Positions 1-5,551 of a stretch of DNA of 5,551 nt are shown piece by piece; the stretch's first letter is position 1; the number at the start of each line of letters is the position of its first letter. The position numbers and the translations under genes are program-made. Under the pieces are notes generated by a model. That model ran no database searches, had not been told where the DNA came from, and worked only from the letters and a program-made list of their open reading frames with translations. This DNA is from Methanosarcinales archaeon (lineage in GTDB: Archaea; Halobacteriota; Methanosarcinia; Methanosarcinales; Methanogasteraceae), in NCBI GenBank assembly GCA_030609345.1, contig JAUWCK010000087.1, forward strand, positions 1 through 5,551, in the 5' to 3' direction.

Positions 1-1
1 A

Positions 2-925
2 ATAGGCAAGATAAAAGCGAGGATTTTGTTGAAACGTGGTGTGAAAGGAGCAGAGGAAATCGATAAGCTGGTCCGCGATCCCGAATCCGTGCTCACATCC
101 GTGCTCATCCTGAATAATGTGGTGAATATCGCTGCGTCGGCAGTAGCAACATCTATTGCAATAGATATCTTTGGTAGCTACGGCGTGGCTATTGCGATCG
201 TAGTGATGACCCTTTTAATCCTCACGTTCGCTGAGATCATACCAAAGACGATCGCCGTCCACCGGGCAGAAAGGATCTCTATCCTGATCTCCAAGCCCAT
301 GCAGATCATGGCTTCTATTTTCCAACCGATTACAAAGTTTTTTTCTATGATTACAGGCATTTCTGCGAGGATTTTAGGCATAAAGCTCCACCGGAAAATA
401 TTAATGACAGAAGAGGAGGTGGAAACGATGCTGGACATAGGGAGAGAAGAAGGCGCGATCGAAGAGGATGAAAAAAAGATGATGATAGGTGTTCTGAAAC
501 TTGACGAAATCGTGGCGGGGGATGTGATGTCACCAAAGGAGGCGATAGTTTGCATGAGAGTCGATCAAACCATGAATTCAGCCGTGGAATTGATAAAGAG
601 TACTGGACACTCAAGAATCCCTATCTTTGAAGGGACGAAGGATAATGTCGTGGGCATCTTATATGCCAAGGATCTGTTGGCAAAAGTAGGCGAAGGCGGA
701 GTTTCGCTGAAAGAATTGATGAAAACCCCCCATTTTGTGACCGAGACAAAGAGGGTGGACGACCTTCTTGAGGAATTTCAGAGGGGTAAATTCCACATCG
801 CCATCGTGGTGGACGGAGAGGGAAAAACAATGGGCGTGGTTTGTTTAGAAGATATTCTGGAGGTGATAGTGGGAAGTATATACGATGAACACGATGTAAT
901 AATAAAAGGAAGATATGCGAGGTAA
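2..925 (+). CDS. CNNM/DUF21 membrane protein with CBS pair, 5' end outside the window
   Basis: This is the C-terminal 307 residues of a CNNM/CorC-type protein. The family sits in the cell membrane and is linked to Mg2+ (or Co2+) efflux or homeostasis. The frame is open from position 2. The TTG codons at 26 and 29 lie inside the DUF21 domain, so they are not the true start. Seen in order: the end of DUF21 with the conserved NNVVNI segment (about 110-130), two hydrophobic helices (about 90-150 and 180-235), the family EIIPK motif (about 233-247), a third hydrophobic stretch (about 285-350), an acidic linker, then two CBS repeats (about 495-690 and 720-875). These begin at DVMSPKEAIV and end at LEDILEVIVGSIYDE. 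Only about 15 residues follow the CBS pair, so the C-terminal CorC_HlyC domain of many bacterial members is absent. The next gene is a corA remnant 3 bp downstream, which suggests a former magnesium-transport operon. The family call is firm; ion and direction are inferred. Confidence 0.93.
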   Translation: MGKIKARILLKRGVKGAEEIDKLVRDPESVLTSVLILNNVVNIAASAVATSIAIDIFGSYGVAIAIVVMTLLILTFAEIIPKTIAVHRAERISILISKPMQIMASIFQPITKFFSMITGISARILGIKLHRKILMTEEEVETMLDIGREEGAIEEDEKKMMIGVLKLDEIVAGDVMSPKEAIVCMRVDQTMNSAVELIKSTGHSRIPIFEGTKDNVVGILYAKDLLAKVGEGGVSLKELMKTPHFVTETKRVDDLLEEFQRGKFHIAIVVDGEGKTMGVVCLEDILEVIVGSIYDEHDVIIKGRYAR

Positions 926-928
926 TCG

Positions 929-1360
929 ATGATTCCAAAACCATTTAGAAAGAGATCAGAGAAAGGAGGTCTTCCTCCGGGGACTCTCGTTCACATAGGT
1001 GAGAAAAAAGCCGAGAAGGTACGAATCACAATCATCGACTATGATGCGGCGCAATTTCAGGAGAAGGAAGTAGAGACGATTGAGGAGTGCTTTCCATTTA
1101 AGGATACACCAACCGTCATATAGCTAAACACAGAGGGTCTTCATCAGCTGGATACTATAGAGAAGATCGGAAAGCACTTCAACATCCACCCTCTTGTCCT
1201 GGAAGATATCGCGAATACGGAACAACGTCTCAAGATGGAGGATTTTGATGATTACATCTTTCTCATATTGAAGATGCTCTGTTTTGAGGAAGACGAGAAT
1301 GTTGTAAAGGCGGAACAGGTCGGTTTGATTCTTGGCTCGAATTTCGTCATCTCGTCTGAA
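929..1360 (+). pseudogene. corA: Broken corA magnesium/cobalt channel gene (N-terminal half, internal amber stop)
   Basis: The ATG at 929 has a good Shine-Dalgarno sequence (GAGGT, 919-923, 5-nt spacer) and lies 3 bp after the CNNM gene. Codons 1-64 read as the start of an archaeal CorA (GLPPGTLVHIGE; EKEVETIEECFPFKD; TPTV). A TAG at 1121-1123 then stops the frame. The same frame resumes at once with CorA sequence (GLHQLDTIEKIGKHF, HPLVLEDIANTEQR, MEDFDDYIFLILKML, QVGLILGSNFVIS) until about 1360. The TAG falls where methanogen CorA has Trp (TPTVTWIN as I recall it), so TGG to TAG is the simplest origin. After about 1360 the frame is rich in His, Arg and Pro, unlike CorA, and ends at 1510. The helical stalk, both membrane helices and the GMN selectivity motif are missing, so no channel could form even if the stop were read through. 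The right boundary is approximate. Confidence 0.85.
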
Positions 1361-1583
1361 GAAACTTTATCTCATCCTCATACGACATGGTTCCATAATA
1401 TCGTACCTGATAGCCATCGCACAGAGATTTTACCTCTTCGACATATTCCTGACTGCCAACGAAGCGATCTGCGATCACCGGAACAACGACGCCTGAATCC
1501 ACATGGATAAGGGGGCTTATTTCTGATGCTTGCCAGAACATCAGCACCACATCGCTTGAACTCAAAGGATAATAAACTTTCAC
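1347..1583 (-). pseudogene. Probable fragment of a GT-B glycosyltransferase, antisense to the corA remnant
   Basis: This minus-strand frame has 78 codons, with a TGA at 1349-1347. Its composition is protein-like: SSSDVVLMFWQASEISPLIH, then SGVVVPVIADRFVGSQEYVE, then YYGTMSYEDEIKFLQ. The pattern of 'SDVVL', a helix, 'G..VPVIA', then 'EYVEE' recalls the nucleotide-sugar-binding C-terminal domain of GT-B (GT4-like) glycosyltransferases, where a sugar donor is held before transfer. The plus-strand frame opposite (about 1360-1510) looks like the shadow of this one. Upstream on the minus strand the frame closes within 12 bases of the GTG at 1583 (TAA at 1595-1593), and no ribosome site precedes it. 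The 3' end runs straight into the corA remnant. It is therefore best read as an internal piece left by a rearrangement, not an intact gene. The family call rests on motif impression only; a small orphan gene of unknown function is the alternative. Confidence 0.45.
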
Positions 1584-1638
1584 AGACCAGGGTTATGAAA
1601 ACATTTATGGCGGATTCGCAGAAGAACAGAGATTAAAA

Positions 1639-3972
1639 ATGCGCAAGCTGAACAACTTTTCAAGGTATCTATCTGGTGATGAATGGTTGATCAGGGAACG
1701 CGGCTGGAATCCGGATCAACAGGCAGTTTGCGAATCTGTTTTCTCACTTGGAAACGGATATCTCGGCAGCCGTGGTGTTCTGGAAGAGATCCCGGACGGC
1801 AGCAGTCCGGGAACGTACATCGCTGGAATTTTTGATAAATCGACTGCAGAAACCACTGAAATAGTAAATTTACCCAATCCGATCGATTTTCAGATATATG
1901 CAGATGGCGAAAAGGTTGCGATAAATCAGATGGATGCGACATGGCACGAGCGCATCCTTGATATGAAGAAGGGACTGCTCGTTCGCAGAACAGGATATCG
2001 ATCTCCGAAGTACGGGCAGTATGAATATCGATCGCTGCGCGCCTTCAGTGCGGCTGATGAGCACATCGCTCTGATGCGGGTCTATTTCACCGCAGCGGAA
2101 TCAGATGTGGATATTCTTGTAAAAAACAGCATCGATGCATCGATTCTGAATGTAAGGCAGGAGATGGGTACCGCGGTCAAGCACTACGTGGCTATGGAAA
2201 CAGATCAAACGGATGACATTCATTATTTATCTGTAAAGACGACTGATTCTGGGTACATGGTCGCTTATGCCACTGACCTTTTCATACGCGGCGATGATAA
2301 GATCGTCGATGGTATTGTCCGCACATCCGAATTCGTAAATGATAAATTCACTGAAAATATACGTTTCAAAGCTGAGAAAGGAGCGATCTACTCCTTTGAA
2401 AAGATCATCTCATTGTACACATCCCGTGAAGTTCCACCCGAAGATATCAGGGACGTGACCGTGAAAACACTTACGCAGAGCCGCAACACTGGTTTTGATG
2501 GGTTGCTTGCAGCACACATCGATTCCTGGCATGAAAAATGGCTGATGGCAGATATTGTGGTTGATGGTGATGATATAAACAAAGCGCTTCGGTTCAACCT
2601 GTACCATCTGTTGATCGCTGGCAGTGAGCATGATGATCAGGTAAGTATAGCGCCCAAGGCGCTGACAAGCAGCTGGTACAACGGACATTTCTTCTGGGAT
2701 ACCGAACTCTTTGTACTTCCGTTTTTCGTCTTCACAAATCCTGATATCGCAAGAAATCTGCTGATGTACCGGTATCACAGGCTGGATGAAGCACGAAGAA
2801 ATGCAAGAACAGAGCATTTCCCTGGCGCACTCTTTCCGTGGGAGTCGGCTGATACAGGAGGGGGGGTTACGCCGAGAACGTGGGTGAACCCAGAGGGTGT
2901 GCTCATCGATGTGCATACGATGGAGCGCGAGCATCACATCGATGGCGATGTCGCTTATGCAGTGTACCAGTATTACAGGGCGACCGCTGATGACGAGTTC
3001 ATGCTGAGATACGGAACCGAGATCATCCTTGAGACTGCACGGTTCTGGGCAGGCAGAGTGGTGTACAACGATAGGACTGGCAGGTATGATATAAACGATG
3101 TGATCGGTCCGAATGAGTATCAGGAGTGCGTTTTAAATAACGCATATACCAATTACTTAGCCAGATGGAATCTGCGGTGCGCTGCCTTGCTCTACACCGA
3201 ATTTCTTGGAGAGTATCCTGAGATGCGCAAAACACTGTGTGAGAAAATCAATCTGGAACCCTCAGAGATCGATGCATGGCAGAGTATCTCCGATAAGATT
3301 GCATTCACGGTTCTTGAGGATGGTATGATCGAGGAATTTGTTGGATACTTCAGGAAGAGGGATGTAACCATTACGAAATGGAACGATCATGGGATGCCGA
3401 TCTTTCCGGAAGAGGTGTCACTTGAGCGTGTGTATGAGACGCAACTTGTGAAACAGGCAGATGCGGTACTGCTGCTGCATCTATTTTATGAAGATTTCTC
3501 ACCCGATGTGAAAAAGACGAATTTAGACTATTATGAGCGTAGAACCACTCATGAGTCCTCGTTAAGTTCATGCATATACGCAATCGTCTGCGCAGAGGTT
3601 GGAGATCTGGACAGAGCATACCGCTACTTCAAATATGCTCTGTATGGCGATCTTCTGGACAACTATGGTAATACACGAAACGGTATTCATGCAGCGTCGC
3701 TGGGAGGTGTCTGGCAGGCAGTGGTCTTTGGGTTTGCTGGCGTGCGTATGAAAGGTGAAATACTTGCAATAAATCCGCGATTACCAGAACACTGGGAGCA
3801 ACTTGGGTTTAATCTGTACTGGCACGGGTTCAAACTGGAATTTGATATATCCCGGAGTACGATAGATATATCGTTCGGATCAGATAGAGATGTTACACTG
3901 CCAGTAGAAGTTTGTGGTAGACTCTATGAGGTGTCCGGCAACAGCATGAAGATGATACGATATGGTAATTAA
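1639..3972 (+). CDS. GH65 inverting disaccharide phosphorylase (kojibiose/trehalose phosphorylase-like)
   Basis: This is a full-length (777 aa) cytoplasmic GH65 enzyme. The family splits alpha-glucosyl disaccharides with inorganic phosphate, giving beta-glucose 1-phosphate plus the other sugar. Domains: N-terminal beta-sandwich (about 15-270, with ESVFSLGNGYLGSRG), linker, (alpha/alpha)6 barrel (about 320-690), C-terminal beta domain to the end. Motifs seen: GHFFWDTE (349-356); FPWESADTGGGVTP (399-412); IGPNEYQE with candidate general acid Glu493; KQAD (605-608); TTHESSLS (636-643), the phosphate-site motif; GNTRNGIHAASLGG near 680-695. The FPWESADTG loop points to the kojibiose/trehalose/nigerose group rather than classical maltose phosphorylase. 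The ATG at 1639 is the first start codon after an in-frame TAA at 1573; the ribosome site is weak. The gene overlaps the following phosphomutase gene by 11 bp, the usual partner. Odd points: GG replaces the EE I expect after TG in the loop, and N replaces D before the catalytic Glu. Family is certain; the exact disaccharide is unknown. Confidence 0.95.
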   Translation: MRKLNNFSRYLSGDEWLIRERGWNPDQQAVCESVFSLGNGYLGSRGVLEEIPDGSSPGTYIAGIFDKSTAETTEIVNLPNPIDFQIYADGEKVAINQMDATWHERILDMKKGLLVRRTGYRSPKYGQYEYRSLRAFSAADEHIALMRVYFTAAESDVDILVKNSIDASILNVRQEMGTAVKHYVAMETDQTDDIHYLSVKTTDSGYMVAYATDLFIRGDDKIVDGIVRTSEFVNDKFTENIRFKAEKGAIYSFEKIISLYTSREVPPEDIRDVTVKTLTQSRNTGFDGLLAAHIDSWHEKWLMADIVVDGDDINKALRFNLYHLLIAGSEHDDQVSIAPKALTSSWYNGHFFWDTELFVLPFFVFTNPDIARNLLMYRYHRLDEARRNARTEHFPGALFPWESADTGGGVTPRTWVNPEGVLIDVHTMEREHHIDGDVAYAVYQYYRATADDEFMLRYGTEIILETARFWAGRVVYNDRTGRYDINDVIGPNEYQECVLNNAYTNYLARWNLRCAALLYTEFLGEYPEMRKTLCEKINLEPSEIDAWQSISDKIAFTVLEDGMIEEFVGYFRKRDVTITKWNDHGMPIFPEEVSLERVYETQLVKQADAVLLLHLFYEDFSPDVKKTNLDYYERRTTHESSLSSCIYAIVCAEVGDLDRAYRYFKYALYGDLLDNYGNTRNGIHAASLGGVWQAVVFGFAGVRMKGEILAINPRLPEHWEQLGFNLYWHGFKLEFDISRSTIDISFGSDRDVTLPVEVCGRLYEVSGNSMKMIRYGN

Positions 3973-4747
3973 CTTCGAGAGAGAGGTTGGTTTCATCTGG
4001 GATGTCGATGGTGTCATCGTTGACAGCCCGCATGAACTGGCATGGCGGCGCACCGCAGAGAAGTGGGGCGTTTATAAAGGCGGACTCGATTCAAGGTTTT
4101 ATCGTGATTACGTATCTGGTAGGCCCAGATACGAGGGCGGCAATGAAATCCTGAAGCGGTTTTTGGTATACGAACATCTCGGTGCAGGAACGGACGCGGA
4201 GAAAGAGAAGGTACTGGAACAGTACTGCACCCAGAAGAATGAACTGTTCAAGGAACTGGTTCGCGAGGGTAGGTTCAACATCTTTGGAACATCGATTGCG
4301 ATGGCCATTGAAGCAAGGACCAGAGGGGTGATGCAGGCCGTGGCATCGGCATCGAAGAACGCGAAAAGTCTGCTCATGCAGATAACCAGCGATCGGATAT
4401 TTGAGGTTGTCCGGAGACGGTATGACTTTATAGAGGAAAAGAATTCGCTATATTCCATCTTCGATGTGGATGCTTCAGGACTGACTGGTAAGGACAAGTC
4501 AGAGATATTTGCATTTGCGGCACAGAGGCTGCATGAGTTATCAGGTGGCAAGATCAGACATTATATCGTGTTCGAGGATGCGCCATCTGGCATAGGGGCG
4601 TGCAAGAAGAACAGGATGTTTGGTGTTGGGATACGGAGGATCGGGGAGAGATCCGCCCTTGTTGAGGCTGGCGCAGATATCGTGGTCGATGATCTCGGTG
4701 AACTGGGTTATGATGAGTTGAAATCCGCATTCCTGAAGATCTTTTGA
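3962..4747 (+). CDS. pgmB: HAD-superfamily phosphomutase, beta-phosphoglucomutase type
   Basis: This 261-aa cytoplasmic protein should convert beta-glucose 1-phosphate to glucose 6-phosphate, feeding the phosphorylase product into glycolysis. All four HAD motifs are visible. Motif I is WDVDGVIVDS with nucleophile Asp14 and acid/base Asp16; the second Asp is what phosphomutases and phosphatases need. Motif II is ASASKN (Ser129-Ala130, matching the ASASKN of Lactococcus beta-PGM). Motif III is Lys177 in GKDKSEIF. Motif IV is FEDAPSG with Glu205-Asp206 for Mg2+. Between motifs I and II lies a helical cap (about residues 25-105). At 261 aa it is longer than typical bacterial beta-PGM (about 220), with extra sequence before motif II and again between motifs II and III (about 150-175). 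The ATG at 3962 lies inside the phosphorylase gene and has no strong ribosome site, so translational coupling is likely. A simple sugar-phosphate phosphatase is the alternative, but motif II and the GH65 neighbour favour the mutase. Confidence 0.88.
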   Translation: MVINFEREVGFIWDVDGVIVDSPHELAWRRTAEKWGVYKGGLDSRFYRDYVSGRPRYEGGNEILKRFLVYEHLGAGTDAEKEKVLEQYCTQKNELFKELVREGRFNIFGTSIAMAIEARTRGVMQAVASASKNAKSLLMQITSDRIFEVVRRRYDFIEEKNSLYSIFDVDASGLTGKDKSEIFAFAAQRLHELSGGKIRHYIVFEDAPSGIGACKKNRMFGVGIRRIGERSALVEAGADIVVDDLGELGYDELKSAFLKIF

Positions 4748-4795
4748 AATGTGTCGTAGCCATTCACTTGGTTGACATTCGTGCATTCTCTCTGA

Positions 4796-4800
4796 TTTTT
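4796..4800 (+). terminator. T-run, possible archaeal terminator after the phosphorylase-mutase operon
   Basis: Five consecutive T residues (context CTCTCTGATTTTTAACC) lie about 50 bp after the stop of the phosphomutase gene. Archaeal RNA polymerase can stop at U-rich tracts without a hairpin. The run is short, so this is only a candidate. The hairpin at 4820-4852 lies beyond it and could contribute. Confidence 0.25.
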
Positions 4801-4803
4801 AAC

Positions 4804-4829
4804 CACAAGATTACACAAGATTACACAGA
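4804..4829. repeat. Short tandem repeat, 10-bp unit CACAAGATTA
   Basis: The unit CACAAGATTA occurs perfectly at 4804-4813 and 4814-4823, followed by a partial third copy (CACAGA, 4824-4829) with a change at the fifth base. The repeat lies in the gap between the convergent phosphomutase and pilus-protein regions and runs directly into the inverted repeat at 4820-4852. It looks like a dispersed intergenic element rather than part of a gene. Confidence 0.75.
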
Positions 4830-4852
4830 AATCTCGTGAAAATCTGTGTAAT
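4820..4852. repeat. Inverted repeat, 10-bp perfect arms with 13-nt loop
   Basis: ATTACACAGA (4820-4829) is the exact reverse complement of TCTGTGTAAT (4843-4852); the loop is AATCTCGTGAAAA. A G-U pair (4819 with 4853) could add one step. The stem is AT-rich (7 of 10 pairs), so it is only moderately stable. It sits between convergent transcription units, where a bidirectional terminator or a mobile palindromic repeat would fit. The right arm touches the TAA (4854-4852) of the decayed minus-strand gene. Confidence 0.7.
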
Positions 4853-5064
4853 TACCTGCGAAGCGTGAACGCGATGGTGCCGATCAGCAGAGCATCGTGT
4901 ATGTGCGGTCCCACGCGTGAGTGTATGTCAGTGCGGCTGCGACGATGAACGCCGAGACGATTGGGCTTGCTGATTGATATGCGCTTGCTCATGAGATTGA
5001 ATTCCGAGACGGTATGGGGGGCACATCCGGTTCAAGTTGTGCGCAGATCATTATCCTCGGTCAT
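4852..5064 (-). pseudogene. Probable decayed small membrane-protein gene downstream of the TadC/ArlJ-like gene
   Basis: The ATG at 5064 opens 25 nt after the stop of the secretion gene on the same strand. The frame reads MTEDNDLRTT, meets TGA (5034-5032), then goes on as TGCAPHTVSEFNLMSKRIS. From about 4965 to 4890 the protein-like frame is shifted by one base and gives a hydrophobic, helix-like stretch (PIVSAFIVAAALTYTHAWDR). It then returns to the first frame (LIGTIAFTLRR, TAA at 4854-4852). Put together this would be a protein of about 70 residues with one or two membrane segments, broken by one stop and two compensating shifts. I do not recognise the family. The alternative is a 46-codon gene from the ATG at 4992 in a single frame, but its middle is Arg/His-rich and looks out of frame. 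Sequencing errors could also explain it. The reconstruction is inference. Confidence 0.35.
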
Positions 5065-5089
5065 CAGCGTCTTTGTTGGCTGGAAAGGG

Positions 5090-5551
5090 TCACACCCCAC
5101 CCACCAGCAACTTGAAGATCAGAAGCGCGACCGTCATCATGATTAGGGAGTGTTTGAGCCCTGACATCACGCTGCCCTCACCCATAACGCCTGCTATCAG
5201 TCCGGAGCAGAAACCCTGGATCAGTGATGCATGGAAGAACATCCGTTTGTATGCATTAAGGTCGAAAGCACCAAGGAAGCCGCCGCCACTTGCCGCACCG
5301 GAAGCCGCCATCTCTTCGCCTGCCGTCGCCATCTGGGAGAGGAATGAATCCGTGATCACATAGATGACCCCGACAAAGACAAGGAATGAGATATATATAA
5401 TCACAATATAGATCATCATGTTCATCGCACGTTCCTTTCTAAGTGTCTGCTCGGTCTCTGCGTCCCGCGCAGCAACACTGAGCACCTCGCCGACATCACC
5501 ACTCGATTCGTTCGCTTTGGTGATCAGCGTGATCGACCTTGCGACTACGTG
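5090..5551 (-). CDS. Archaeal type II secretion F-domain protein (TadC/ArlJ-like), C-terminal part
   Basis: These are the last 153 residues of a membrane platform protein of the GspF/TadC/ArlJ (FlaJ) family, which works with a FlaI/TadA-type ATPase to assemble archaeal pili or the archaellum. The 5' end lies beyond the right edge. The frame is open to 5551, so the GTG at 5485 is internal. Seen in order (numbered from the edge): the end of the second T2SF domain with ITLITKANESSGDVGEVLSV, a cytoplasmic helix (28-43, RDAETEQTLRKERAM), a membrane helix (45-66), a loop rich in Gly and Ala (75-95), then two closing membrane helices (about 104-122 and 133-151) flanking GVMGEGSVMSGLKHS, a signature I associate with archaeal FlaJ/TadC proteins. 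It ends LLVGGV then TGA at 5092-5090. Whether it serves an archaellum or a pilus cannot be told without the ATPase and pilins upstream. Confidence 0.88.
   Translation of the reverse strand, partial: HVVARSITLITKANESSGDVGEVLSVAARDAETEQTLRKERAMNMMIYIVIIYISFLVFVGVIYVITDSFLSQMATAGEEMAASGAASGGGFLGAFDLNAYKRMFFHASLIQGFCSGLIAGVMGEGSVMSGLKHSLIMMTVALLIFKLLVGGV

Larger units (their letters stand above)
4748..5089. other. Gap without an intact gene between convergent units
   Basis: This stretch of about 340 bp lies between the phosphomutase gene (plus) and the secretion gene (minus). It holds the T-run at 4796-4800, the tandem and inverted repeats at 4804-4852, and the possible decayed small gene at 4852-5064. 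On the plus strand an apparent frame at 4961-5146 overlaps the real minus-strand gene and has an unlikely composition. I see no tRNA, riboswitch or CRISPR-like repeat here. Confidence 0.6.

Noticed and set aside
26..31. TTG codons as the start of the CNNM gene
   Set aside because: The frame is open upstream to the window edge and the codons fall within the DUF21 domain, so the gene starts outside the window.
1235..1510. 91-codon plus-strand frame as an independent gene
   Set aside because: Its first part is the continuing CorA homology after the amber stop and its last part is the His/Arg/Pro-rich shadow of the minus-strand fragment.
1567..1580. Possible BRE/TATA-like promoter (AGGATAATAAACTT) upstream of the phosphorylase gene
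   Set aside because: The position could fit, but the match to an archaeal TATA box is weak and AT-rich words are common here, so I do not list it as a feature.
2131..2144. 14-bp perfect palindrome ATCGATGCATCGAT
   Set aside because: It lies in the phosphorylase coding sequence and reads as ordinary codons (Ile, Asp, Ala, Ser, Ile); no second copy or regulatory setting is visible.
2410..2937. 175-codon minus-strand frame inside the phosphorylase gene
   Set aside because: It is fully antisense to a clear GH65 gene, has Cys/His/Ser-rich composition and no recognisable motif.
4108..4551. 147-codon minus-strand frame inside the phosphomutase gene
   Set aside because: It is antisense to conserved HAD motifs and its Ser/Leu-rich composition is that of a shadow frame.
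5037..5363. 108-codon plus-strand frame
   Set aside because: It overlaps the minus-strand F-domain gene, whose membrane helices and motifs are clear; the plus-strand product is Pro/Ala-rich shadow.

Overview
The window is most likely from a euryarchaeon of the methanogen or ANME-type Methanomicrobia. Two observations support this. The broken CorA gene has the N-terminal sequence I associate with methanogen CorA proteins (GLPPGTLVHIGE..., then EVETIEECFPFKDTPTV). The right end carries an archaeal TadC/ArlJ-type (FlaJ-like) membrane protein of a type IV pilus or archaellum system. No rRNA, tRNA or other marker gene is present, so the lineage call is tentative.

Left part (1-1600), ion transport and debris. 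A DUF21/CNNM protein with a CBS pair, cut by the left edge, is followed three bases later by a corA-type magnesium transporter gene. That corA is broken: an amber codon sits where the family has tryptophan, and homology stops near position 1360, before the stalk and membrane helices. Against it, on the minus strand (1347-1583), lies a protein-like fragment resembling the C-terminal half of a GT-B glycosyltransferase. Its start is lost. The stretch looks like a rearrangement scar.

Middle (1639-4747), disaccharide phosphorolysis. A full-length GH65 inverting disaccharide phosphorylase (777 aa, kojibiose/trehalose-like clade) overlaps by 11 bp a HAD phosphomutase of the beta-phosphoglucomutase type. 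Together they would split an alpha-glucosyl disaccharide with phosphate to beta-glucose 1-phosphate and turn that into glucose 6-phosphate. The disaccharide cannot be read from the sequence. Two changes near the active site make the substrate worth testing.

Right part (4748-5551). After the HAD gene comes a T-run, then a 10-bp tandem repeat running into a 10-bp perfect inverted repeat. On the minus strand lie a probably decayed small membrane-protein gene (4852-5064) and the C-terminal 153 residues of a type II secretion F-domain protein that continues beyond the right edge.

I see no CRISPR array, transposase, integrase or clear defence system. The main interest is the phosphorylase-mutase pair with unusual residues, and the clustering of at least three damaged genes in 5.5 kb.
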